A DNA stretch of 64,000 nt, taken from Streptomyces sp. NBC_01471 (GTDB lineage Bacteria; Actinomycetota; Actinomycetes; Streptomycetales; Streptomycetaceae). Positions 18,088 through 25,099 of the stretch are shown here, piece after piece. Numbering within the stretch: the stretch's first letter is position 1; each line of letters starts with the position of its first letter. Made by a program: the position numbers and the translations under genes. Below the pieces are notes generated by a model that ran no database searches, was not told where the DNA came from, and saw only the letters and a list, made by a program, of their open reading frames with translations. The DNA lies in assembly GCF_041438865.1 (NCBI RefSeq), contig NZ_CP109450.1, positions 6,202,501 to 6,266,500 on the forward strand. The letters are read 5' to 3'.

Positions 18088-18108
18088 GATGGCAGTAGCG
18101 ACGGCAAC
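18088..18108 (+). repeat. Attachment-site-like repeat, right end of the AICE remnant
   Basis: GATGGCAGTAG, C, GACGGCAAC, closely matching 14129-14150 in the same orientation. It lies just after the NUDIX stop. Together the two copies bracket about 4 kb of element genes. A 7-bp hairpin (GACCTGC/GCAGGTC, 18164-18183) follows in the short non-coding stretch before the orphan toxin module. Confidence 0.45.
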
Positions 18109-18210
18109 AACCCCGCACAACCACGGACACCCACGCACTTCACCGGACCAGCAAACCGCACTTGACCTGCGAAAAAGCAGGTCGAAGGCTTCGCGTAGCA
18201 CACGTACTGT

Positions 18211-18561
18211 GTGCTGGCGGGCGGGACGCCGGTCCTGGTTCATAACTCCAGTGGCTGTCTCACGATGTCGTCAGCGATTGGCGAGGACTCATCGCTCGTG
18301 AAAGCTGCTCAGCAGGCGGGGAAGAATCAGAAGGTCCAGGGCGACTTGGACAGTCTGTTCCAGCAGCTGTCGCGCGGAAACATGAATCCTGGGCTCGGGA
18401 GTAAGGCATTGGCTGGAACGGATGTTACCTATGCGCGAGGAAGGAACGGCGGTCGCCTGTTCTTTCGGAACGTCGATGGTGGGATTCAGGTCGTTGGGAA
18501 ATCAGACAAGGCGAACGAATCCAAGGTGATTGCGAGGATGAATCAGCTCTATGGCCAATGA
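18211..18561 (+). CDS. Orphan polymorphic-toxin C-terminal module
   Basis: The frame opens after an in-frame TAG at 18196-18198 with HTYC, then VLAGGTPVLVHNS, the exact end of a HINT domain like that of the Rhs protein (VLAGQTPVLVHNS). It then carries about 100 residues of a different tip: MSSAIGEDSSLVKAAQQAGK, a middle LFQQLSRGNMNPGLGSKAL, and VTYARGRNGGRLFFRNVDGG before a C-terminal helix. The short alpha then Arg-rich beta layout recalls small RNase toxins of the RelE/colicin-type fold, but I cannot assign a family. It has no signal peptide, so it is a silent cassette rather than an exported toxin. GTG 18211 and ATG 18265 are possible starts if it is translated at all. Confidence 0.7.
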   Translation: MLAGGTPVLVHNSSGCLTMSSAIGEDSSLVKAAQQAGKNQKVQGDLDSLFQQLSRGNMNPGLGSKALAGTDVTYARGRNGGRLFFRNVDGGIQVVGKSDKANESKVIARMNQLYGQ

Positions 18562-18889
18562 CCCTCTCTACCGCGTAGAGAACCCTCAGTTCAGCGCGCT
18601 CTTCATGTTGGGCGCAGAGGACGACAAGGAAACCATCGAGAATGTGGACGCAGAACTCGGCCTTCCGGATGGGACGCGATGGAGCGCCACATTCATGACA
18701 CTGCGTGCGATCGGGCAGGTGATGAGTCGGTGGCGGGATACTGGAGAATGCTCCGGCGGGGCATATTTCCAGTGCCCCGATCTTGTGATAATTCCGGAGG
18801 GTGGTCTGGCGGCGATGTTGGATTCGTTCAAGGGGATTGTCGAGTCAGGTGGACCTGAAGGGGTTTTGCAATTCCTGGGTGAAAGCTAA
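18551..18889 (+). CDS. Putative immunity protein of the orphan toxin module
   Basis: 112 residues, starting MANDPLYRVENPQFSALFML, acidic and without signal or membrane segments. It overlaps the toxin reading frame by 11 nt, the same arrangement as the active toxin/immunity pair at 13739. GAGG lies about a dozen bases upstream. The function is inferred from position only; the residues TRWSATFMTLRAIGQVMSRW and CPDLVIIPEGGL give no family I recognise. It is followed by a strong terminator. Confidence 0.65.
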   Translation: MANDPLYRVENPQFSALFMLGAEDDKETIENVDAELGLPDGTRWSATFMTLRAIGQVMSRWRDTGECSGGAYFQCPDLVIIPEGGLAAMLDSFKGIVESGGPEGVLQFLGES

Positions 18890-18919
18890 CTCGCCTATAG
18901 GTGCTCTCGCGGAATGAAG

Positions 18920-18960
18920 CAGGACGCCCTTTCTCCGTAAGCCGGAGAAAGGGCGTCCTG
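18920..18960 (+). terminator. Strong terminator after the orphan toxin module
   Basis: CAGGACGCCCTTTCTCCG pairs perfectly with its complement over 18 bp with the loop TAAGC, followed by TTGTTT on the plus strand. Confidence 0.9.
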
Positions 18961-18966
18961 TTGTTT

Positions 18967-18988
18967 GACGGCAATGGTGGGTGGCAAC
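18967..18988 (+). repeat. Third, diverged attachment-like repeat
   Basis: GACGGCAATGGTGGGTGGCAAC is broken here into its two matching halves, GACGGCA and GGCAAC. It resembles 14129-14150. Like that copy it touches an integrase stop codon, here that of the integrase pseudogene, and is followed by GTCAGCGGACG. Confidence 0.35.
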
Positions 18989-18989
18989 G

Positions 18990-19415
18990 TCAGCGGACGA
19001 CGGCTGCGGTGGGCGGGTCGTCCGGGGCATCAGTCGTGTCAAGGATGCTGCCAAGGGTGTCGATGGCCTAGCGCTGAAGGCGGAGGCGTACGTGGGCGTA
19101 GACGCCGATGTGGGCGTGGCCGAGGAGTTCCTTGATCACGACGAGTTCGACGCCCTGTTCCGGAAGAGGGTGGCTGCTGAGTGCCGGAGATCATGGAACC
19201 GGATCGGCCGGAGTCCCGCGCATGGAGGAGGAGGCGAAAGCGGTGGGTGAGGTTGGTGAGGCCGAGTGGCCCGCCCTTCGGGGTGGGCGGTGAAGATGAC
19301 CCCGTTGTCCGTCCAGCCCGTTCCGGCTGCCTGGCGCTCTTCCTCCTGCCGTTCCTGGTGGGTCTTGAGAGAGTTGAGGCATTCCGTGGGGAGGGCGAGT
19401 CCAGGTAGCACATAG
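18990..19415 (-). pseudogene. Integrase C-terminal remnant
   Basis: Fragments in three frames rebuild the end of a tyrosine recombinase: ECLNSLKTHQERQEEERQAA and GTGWTDNGVIFTA, then LTNLTHRFRLLLHAR, then LRPIRFHDLRHSAATLF, then VVIKELLGHAHIGV, then YAHVRLRLQR followed by a TAG. It ends at the same VVR-stop position as the intact integrase at 14152, but the sequence is clearly diverged, so it is a relative rather than a recent copy. The N-terminal two thirds are absent. Like the intact integrase it lies antiparallel and just 3' of a toxin/immunity pair and its terminator. Confidence 0.8.
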
Positions 19416-19476
19416 CGCCTGCGGCCGAACGGCCCCACCCGCACCCCCGCCACCCCCTGTGACCGCCCCGCCACAC

Positions 19477-19541
19477 CCCCGTACCGAACCAGCCACACCC
19501 CGTACCGCCCCCGCCCACGACCCGCACCGAACCCCGTACCG
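19477..19541. repeat. C-rich stretch with three CCCCGTACCG copies
   Basis: CCCCGTACCG occurs at 19477, 19498 and 19532 within a strongly C-rich, nearly G-poor tract between the integrase debris and the aminopeptidase gene. It has no coding potential. It may be the scar of the old insertion or part of the aminopeptidase promoter region. Confidence 0.5.
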
Positions 19542-19607
19542 ACCCGCCCCGCCCGCAGTACCCGAGACCCCGTGCGCGGTGTCGACGGCGTACGGCACGA
19601 TGGGCTC

Positions 19608-22103
19608 ATGTCCGTACTGACGCGCGACGAAGCGCAGCTCCGAGCCCAGCTCCTCGATGTCCAGCGGTACACGATCGACCTCGATCTGACGCAGGGCGAC
19701 GACACCTTCGACTCCCGCACCGTCATCGGCTTCACCGCGCGTGCGGCCGGAGACACCTTTGTCGAGCTCAAGCCCGCCGAGCTGCGCTCCGTGACCCTCG
19801 ACGGACAGCCCATCGACCCCGGGACGCTCTCCGGGAACCGGCTCCCGCTCACCGGCATCGCGGCCGGTGAGCACGAGCTGCGGATCGACGCCGTCATGCG
19901 CTACTCGCACACCGGCGAGGGCATGCACCGGTTCACCGACCCCACCGACGGCGAGACCTACGTCTACACCCAGCTGTTCATGGAGGACGTCCAGCGGGTG
20001 TTCGCCGCGTTCGACCAGCCGGACCTCAAAGCCGTCTTCGAACTCGGCGTCACCGCACCCGACGGCTGGACCGTCCTCGCCAACGCCGTCACCCGGCCGA
20101 CCGGCGGTGGCCACTGGCAGGCCGCGCCCACCGCGCTCATCTCCACCTACCTCGTCGCCGTCGCCGCGGGCCCCTGGCACTCCGTGACCACCGAGCACGC
20201 CGGGCTCCCCTTCGGACTGCACTGCCGCCGCTCGCTCGCACCCCACCTCGACGCGGACGCCGAGGAGATCTTCGAGATCACCCGCGCCTGCTACGACCGC
20301 TACCACGAGAAGTTCGACGAGCCGTACCCGTTCGACTCGTACGACCAGGCGTTCGTTCCGGAGTTCAACGCCGGAGCGATGGAGAACCCGGGCCTCGTCA
20401 CCTTCCGCGACGAGTTCATCTACCGCTCCGCCGTGACCGACACCGAGCGGCAGACCCGCGGCATGGTCATCGCCCACGAGATGGCCCACATGTGGTTCGG
20501 CGACCTCGTCACCCTCCAGTGGTGGGACGACATCTGGCTCAACGAGTCGTTCGCCGAGTACATGGGCTACCAGACCCTCGCCGAAGCCACCCGCTTCACC
20601 GGCGCCTGGGTGGACTTCGCCATCGCCCGCAAGAGCTGGGGGTACGACGCCGACCAGCGCCCCTCCACCCACCCGGTCGCCCCCGACCCGGCCCTCGTCC
20701 CGGACACCGCGTCCGCGATGCTCAACTTCGACGGGATCTCGTACGCCAAGGGCGCCTCCGCGCTGCGCCAGCTCGTCGCCTGGCTCGGCGAGAAAGACTT
20801 CCTCGCCGGCATCAACGTCCACTTCGCCCGGCACCGCTTCGGCAACGCCACCCTCGCCGACTTCATCGACAATCTGGCCTCCGCCACCGACCGTGACGTC
20901 CACGGCTGGGCCGCACAGTGGCTGGGCACCACCGGCGTCGACACCCTCACCCCCACCGTCACCGAGACCGACAGCGACTGGTCGTTCGCCGTCGCCCGCA
21001 CCGGCAGCCGCCCGCACCTCATCGCCGTCGGCGCCTACGACCACGACCCGGTCGACCCCACCCACCTCGTCCTGCGCGAACGCTTCGAAATCGACGTCCC
21101 CGCCGAGGGCGAGGCCGCGAGGACCTTCCAGGGCCGCCGCCCCGACCTGCTCCTCCTCAACGACGGCGACCTCACCTACGCCAAGGTCCGCCTCGACGCC
21201 GCCTCCTGGGAGACCGTCGTACGTGCGCTCTCCGGCCTCCCCGACCCGCTGACCCGCGCCGTCGTCTGGAACGCCGCGCGCGACATGGTCCGCGACGGCG
21301 AACTGCCCCCGGCCGCCTACCTGGACGCCGCGCTCGCCCACCTCCCGCACGAGTCGGACCTCGCCCTCGTCCAGGGCGTCCTCGTCTTCGCCGCCACCCA
21401 GATCGCCGACCGCTACCTGCCGCCCGCCGACCGGCCCGCCGCACTCGCCACGATCAGCACGATCTGCCGCGCGCTCATCCGCCGCACCGAGGACGGGAAC
21501 AACCCCGGACTGCGCCTCATCGCCGTCCGCCACTTCATCGACGCGGCCACCCAGCCCGACGGCATCCAGGCCTGGCTCGCCGACGGCAGCGTCCCCGGCG
21601 GGCCCGAACTCGACCCCGAGCTGCGCTGGCGCATCCTCCAGCGTCTCGCCGCCCTCGGCGCCGCCGAGGAGAGCGCCATCGACGCCGAACTCGACCGGGA
21701 CATCAGCGCCACCGGACAGGAGGGCGCCGCCCGCTGCCGGGCCGCGCTGCCCGCACCGGAGGCCAAGGACGCCGCCTGGCAGCGGATGTTCACCTCCGAC
21801 GACCTCTCCAACTACTTGTTCACCGCCACCGCCCGCGGCTTCTGGCAGCCCGAGCAGAGCGCACTCGTCGCGGAGTACGCGGAGCGCTACTACGAGGACG
21901 CCGTCGCCCTCGCCGGCCGCCGGGGCCCCGCCATCGCCGAGGCGGCGGGACGGTACGCCTTCCCCGCGTACGAGATCACCGCCGAGGCCCTCGCCCGCGG
22001 CGAAGCCTGTCTGCGCGACACCGAGATGATCCCTGCCCTGCGCCGCAAGCTCGCCGACCAGCTCGACGACCTGCGGCGCGCCCTGGAGGTCCGCGGGGCA
22101 TGA
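19608..22103 (+). CDS. pepN: Aminopeptidase N (M1 zinc metallopeptidase)
   Basis: 831 residues, a normal length for actinobacterial PepN. The substrate-anchoring motif GAMENPG and the zinc site HEMAHMWFGDL with the downstream NESFAEY Glu are all present, so it should be active. The C-terminal half is the helical ERAP1-like domain. It removes N-terminal residues from peptides in the cytoplasm; there is no signal peptide. ATG 19608 starts MSVLTRDEAQLRAQL. No clear ribosome binding site precedes it, so a leaderless transcript is possible. Confidence 0.95.
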   Translation: MSVLTRDEAQLRAQLLDVQRYTIDLDLTQGDDTFDSRTVIGFTARAAGDTFVELKPAELRSVTLDGQPIDPGTLSGNRLPLTGIAAGEHELRIDAVMRYSHTGEGMHRFTDPTDGETYVYTQLFMEDVQRVFAAFDQPDLKAVFELGVTAPDGWTVLANAVTRPTGGGHWQAAPTALISTYLVAVAAGPWHSVTTEHAGLPFGLHCRRSLAPHLDADAEEIFEITRACYDRYHEKFDEPYPFDSYDQAFVPEFNAGAMENPGLVTFRDEFIYRSAVTDTERQTRGMVIAHEMAHMWFGDLVTLQWWDDIWLNESFAEYMGYQTLAEATRFTGAWVDFAIARKSWGYDADQRPSTHPVAPDPALVPDTASAMLNFDGISYAKGASALRQLVAWLGEKDFLAGINVHFARHRFGNATLADFIDNLASATDRDVHGWAAQWLGTTGVDTLTPTVTETDSDWSFAVARTGSRPHLIAVGAYDHDPVDPTHLVLRERFEIDVPAEGEAARTFQGRRPDLLLLNDGDLTYAKVRLDAASWETVVRALSGLPDPLTRAVVWNAARDMVRDGELPPAAYLDAALAHLPHESDLALVQGVLVFAATQIADRYLPPADRPAALATISTICRALIRRTEDGNNPGLRLIAVRHFIDAATQPDGIQAWLADGSVPGGPELDPELRWRILQRLAALGAAEESAIDAELDRDISATGQEGAARCRAALPAPEAKDAAWQRMFTSDDLSNYLFTATARGFWQPEQSALVAEYAERYYEDAVALAGRRGPAIAEAAGRYAFPAYEITAEALARGEACLRDTEMIPALRRKLADQLDDLRRALEVRGA

Positions 22104-22215
22104 CCTGCGGTGCGGGCCGGCCGCCCCTTGTACCACCGGCGGAGGCCCCAACTTCCCCCCGCACCAGGGCAATACCACTTTCGGGTTGAGCTCGTTGTGC
22201 TCTTCGGGCGCGCCG

Positions 22216-22244
22216 CCTGTCCCCCGTACAGGCTGGGGCGACAG
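22216..22244 (+). promoter_or_regulatory. Two mutually exclusive hairpins before the decarboxylase operon
   Basis: CCTGT (22216) can pair with ACAGG (22228-22232). Alternatively CTGTC-CCCC (22217-22225) can pair with GGGG-C-GACAG (22235-22244). The two share their 5' arm and cannot form together. They lie 27 nt upstream of the start codon. This could be an attenuator or operator; nothing matches a riboswitch I know, and no DmdR/IdeR iron box was seen. Confidence 0.3.
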
Positions 22245-22270
22245 CCCCCAGCGCACCGAAGGACACCCGT

Positions 22271-23635
22271 ATGAGCACGCCGCCCCTCGCCGGAGGGGCC
22301 GCAGGGCCGAGCGCCCTGCGGCCCCTCGTCGGTGCCGTCCTCGACGCGCTGCACGACGGGGCCGCCGACCGGCTCGGCCCCCTGCCGCCCGGCGGCCCGC
22401 ACACCGTCGCCGCACGGGTACGGGCCACGGCCCACCCCGTACTGCCCGACACCGGAACCGGCGCCGAAGAGGCCCTGCGCACCCTGGTCCACGCCCTCAC
22501 CGAAGGCGCCGCCGACCCGGCGGACCCCGGCTGCGCCGCCCATCTGCACTGCCCGCCGCTGGCCGTCGCCGCAGCCGCCGACCTCGCCGTCTCCGTCCTC
22601 AACCCCTCGATGGACTCCTGGGACCAGGCACCCGCCGCCTCCGAGCTGGAAGCCCTCGTCACCCGCGCCATCGCCGCCGAGATCTACCCGGCGGGCGACG
22701 CTCTGATCACCACCGGCGGCAGCGAGTCCAACCAGCTCGCGCTGCTGCTCGCCCGGGAACGCCACGGCGCCGTACGGATCGTCTGCGGTGCCAACGCCCA
22801 CCACTCGCTGCACCGTGCCGCCTGGCTGCTCGGCCTCCCCGAACCCCTCACCGTTCCGTCGCCCTCCGGGGTCATCGACCTCGCCGCGCTCGACGAAGCC
22901 CTCACCGCGACCCACGGTCCGGTCCTGGTCGTGGCCACCGCCGGCACCACCGACGCGGGACTCATCGACCCGCTCCCCGAGATCGCCGACCTCTGTGACC
23001 GGTACGGCGCCGAACTGCACATCGACGCCGCATACGGCGGACCGCTCCTCTTCAGCGACCTGCACCGGCCCCTGCTCGCCGGGCTCGAACGCGCCGACTC
23101 GGTAACCATCGACCTGCACAAACTCGGCTGGCAGCCGGTCGCGGCAGGCATCCTCGCCGTCCCCGGCCCCGCCGCCCTGGACGCCCTCACCCACCAGGCC
23201 GACTACCTCAACGCCGACGACGACACCGAAGCGGGCCTCCCCGACCTCCTCGGCCGCTCCCTGCGGACCACCCGGCGGCCCGACGTGTTCAAGATCGCCG
23301 TCACACTCCGCGCCCTCGGCAGGACCGGCCTCGCCGCCCTCGTCGACCGCACCTGCGCCATCGCCGGAGAACTCGCCGGCCTCGTCGAGGCCCATCCCGG
23401 CCTGGAGCTCTACGACCGGCCGACCATCTCCACCGTGCTCTTCCGCCCCACCGGAGCGGACGACGCGACCGTGGCCGCCATCCGCCGCACCCTCCTCGCC
23501 GAAGGCCACGCCGTCCTCGGCCGGGCCCGCGCCGACAACCGCCTCTGGCTGAAAGCCACCCTGCTCAACCCCCACGCCACCACCGGTGACCTGGAAGCTC
23601 TCCTCAAACTCCTGGAAGGCAGTACGCCCCGATGA
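22271..23635 (+). CDS. PLP-dependent group II decarboxylase (lysine/ornithine type)
   Basis: 454 residues. The cofactor site is visible as TIDLHKLGWQP (Schiff-base Lys) with the upstream Asp in ELHIDAAYGGPLLF. The substrate-side segment TTGGSESNQLALLLAR is also typical. The family includes DesA and related enzymes that make cadaverine or putrescine for hydroxamate siderophores, as well as aromatic amino acid decarboxylases. The choice of a diamine product rests on the next gene, an N-hydroxylase whose ATG overlaps this stop (ATGA). The protein is somewhat shorter than DesA at the N-terminus. Confidence 0.88.
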   Translation: MSTPPLAGGAAGPSALRPLVGAVLDALHDGAADRLGPLPPGGPHTVAARVRATAHPVLPDTGTGAEEALRTLVHALTEGAADPADPGCAAHLHCPPLAVAAAADLAVSVLNPSMDSWDQAPAASELEALVTRAIAAEIYPAGDALITTGGSESNQLALLLARERHGAVRIVCGANAHHSLHRAAWLLGLPEPLTVPSPSGVIDLAALDEALTATHGPVLVVATAGTTDAGLIDPLPEIADLCDRYGAELHIDAAYGGPLLFSDLHRPLLAGLERADSVTIDLHKLGWQPVAAGILAVPGPAALDALTHQADYLNADDDTEAGLPDLLGRSLRTTRRPDVFKIAVTLRALGRTGLAALVDRTCAIAGELAGLVEAHPGLELYDRPTISTVLFRPTGADDATVAAIRRTLLAEGHAVLGRARADNRLWLKATLLNPHATTGDLEALLKLLEGSTPR

Positions 23636-25035
23636 CGGACCACCAGCCTCCCGTAGACCAGCCCCACGACCTGGTGGGGGTCGGCATCGGACCGTTCAAC
23701 CTCTCCCTCGCGGCGCTCGCCCACCCCCTCACCGAGCTCTCCACCGCCTTCTACGAACAGCGTCCCGCCTTCCACTGGCACCCCGGGCTGCTGATCGAGG
23801 ACGCCACCCTCCAAGTCCCCTTCCTCGCCGACCTGGTGACGCTGGCGGAGCCCGCCAGCCCCTGGTCGTTCCTCAGCTACCTCAAGGAGCGCGAGCGGCT
23901 CTACCCCTTCTACTTCGCCGAGCACTTCCACATCAGGCGCACCGAGTACGACGCCTACTGCCGCTGGGTGAGTGAGAGCCTGCCCGGACTCCACTTCGGC
24001 CACCAGGTCGACGCCATCCGCTGGAACGCCGAACACGCCCTCTTCGAGGTCGACTTCACCAAACTCGACGCCGACGGAGAAGCCGAGGCACTCGGCCGCG
24101 CGCACACCCGCAACCTGGCACTCGGCGTCGGCACGGAGCCGTACATCCCGGAAACCCTCAAGCCGCTCGCTGAAGCACCGTCGGTGCCCGTCGTGCACTC
24201 GTCCGACTACCTCGCCAGCCGCGAACGGCTGCTCACCGCCGGGCACATCACCGTCATCGGCGCGGGCCAGTCCGGCGCCGAGATCTTCCTCGACCTGCTC
24301 CGGGCCCGCCCCGCAGGCCACGAGAGGATCACCTGGCTCGCCCGCACCGAGGCATTCGCCCCCATGGAGTACTCCAAGCTCGGCCTGGAGCACTTCACCC
24401 CCGACTACACCCGCTACTTCCACCGGCTGCCCGAGTCCGCCCGCGACTCCCTCGCCCCGCAGCAGTGGCAGCTGCACAAGGGCATCGACGCCGACACCAT
24501 CGCGGCCATCCACGGCGAGCTCTACCGCCGCACCCAGCACGGCGGCTGGCCCGACGCCGTCCTCACCCCGGGTGTCACCGTCCGCACCGCGGGACGCGTC
24601 GCCACCACCAAGGTCGAACTCCACCTCGAACACGCCCGGCAGGGCTCCCGCTCCCGCCTCACCACCGACGCCGTGGTCCTCGCCACCGGCTACCGGGAGC
24701 GCCCGCTCGACGGAATGCTCGCCGGCCTCGACCCCTACATGCGGCGGGACGCGTCCGAGCGCCCCCGCATCGACGACCAGTACCGGCTGCTCCTCGACCC
24801 CGCCGTCACCGGCTCCGTGTACGTACAGAACGCCGAACGCCACACCCACGGCGTCGGCGCCCCCGACCTCGGCCTCGCCGCCTGGCGCAGCGCGACGATC
24901 CTCAACTCCCTCACCGGGAAGGACCCCTACCCGCTGCCCCGGCGCACCGCGTTCACCAGCTTCGGCCTCGACCGCGAACACGCCCTGCCCCCGCAGCGCC
25001 GTACCGCTCTCGTCCCCCTGGGCGAGCGCAGCTGA
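23632..25035 (+). CDS. Lysine N6-hydroxylase / ornithine N5-oxygenase family flavoprotein
   Basis: 467 residues. The FAD site is DLVGVGIGPFNLSLAALA, the NADPH site is HITVIGAGQSGAEIFLDLL, and the C-terminal motif VVLATGYRERP is the ATGY signature of siderophore N-monooxygenases (IucD/PvdA/DesB). LQVPFLADLVTL and SFLSYLKE are also typical. The family hydroxylates the terminal amine of lysine, ornithine or cadaverine to build hydroxamates. It is translationally coupled to the decarboxylase. No acyl-CoA transferase or NIS synthetase follows, so the product must be finished elsewhere or the pair supplies another pathway. Confidence 0.93.
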   Translation: MTDHQPPVDQPHDLVGVGIGPFNLSLAALAHPLTELSTAFYEQRPAFHWHPGLLIEDATLQVPFLADLVTLAEPASPWSFLSYLKERERLYPFYFAEHFHIRRTEYDAYCRWVSESLPGLHFGHQVDAIRWNAEHALFEVDFTKLDADGEAEALGRAHTRNLALGVGTEPYIPETLKPLAEAPSVPVVHSSDYLASRERLLTAGHITVIGAGQSGAEIFLDLLRARPAGHERITWLARTEAFAPMEYSKLGLEHFTPDYTRYFHRLPESARDSLAPQQWQLHKGIDADTIAAIHGELYRRTQHGGWPDAVLTPGVTVRTAGRVATTKVELHLEHARQGSRSRLTTDAVVLATGYRERPLDGMLAGLDPYMRRDASERPRIDDQYRLLLDPAVTGSVYVQNAERHTHGVGAPDLGLAAWRSATILNSLTGKDPYPLPRRTAFTSFGLDREHALPPQRRTALVPLGERS

Positions 25036-25057
25036 CCGCGGTTGAGCGCGCACCGGC

Positions 25058-25090
25058 TCCGGCCGGACCGGCCCACCCGGTCCGGCCGGA
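25058..25090. terminator. Bidirectional terminator between convergent genes
   Basis: TCCGGCCGGACCGG pairs perfectly (14 bp) with CCGGTCCGGCCGGA around a 5-base loop, between the hydroxylase stop and the nucleotidase stop. Confidence 0.85.
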
Positions 25091-25099
25091 CCCCGCGTA

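Noticed and set aside
22104..22270. Iron box before the siderophore-type operon
   Set aside because: No TTAGGTTAGG-like palindrome in the gap.
19191..22415. Minus-strand 1,074-codon frame over the aminopeptidase gene
   Set aside because: A shadow of pepN caused by high GC; only its far end coincides with the integrase remnant.
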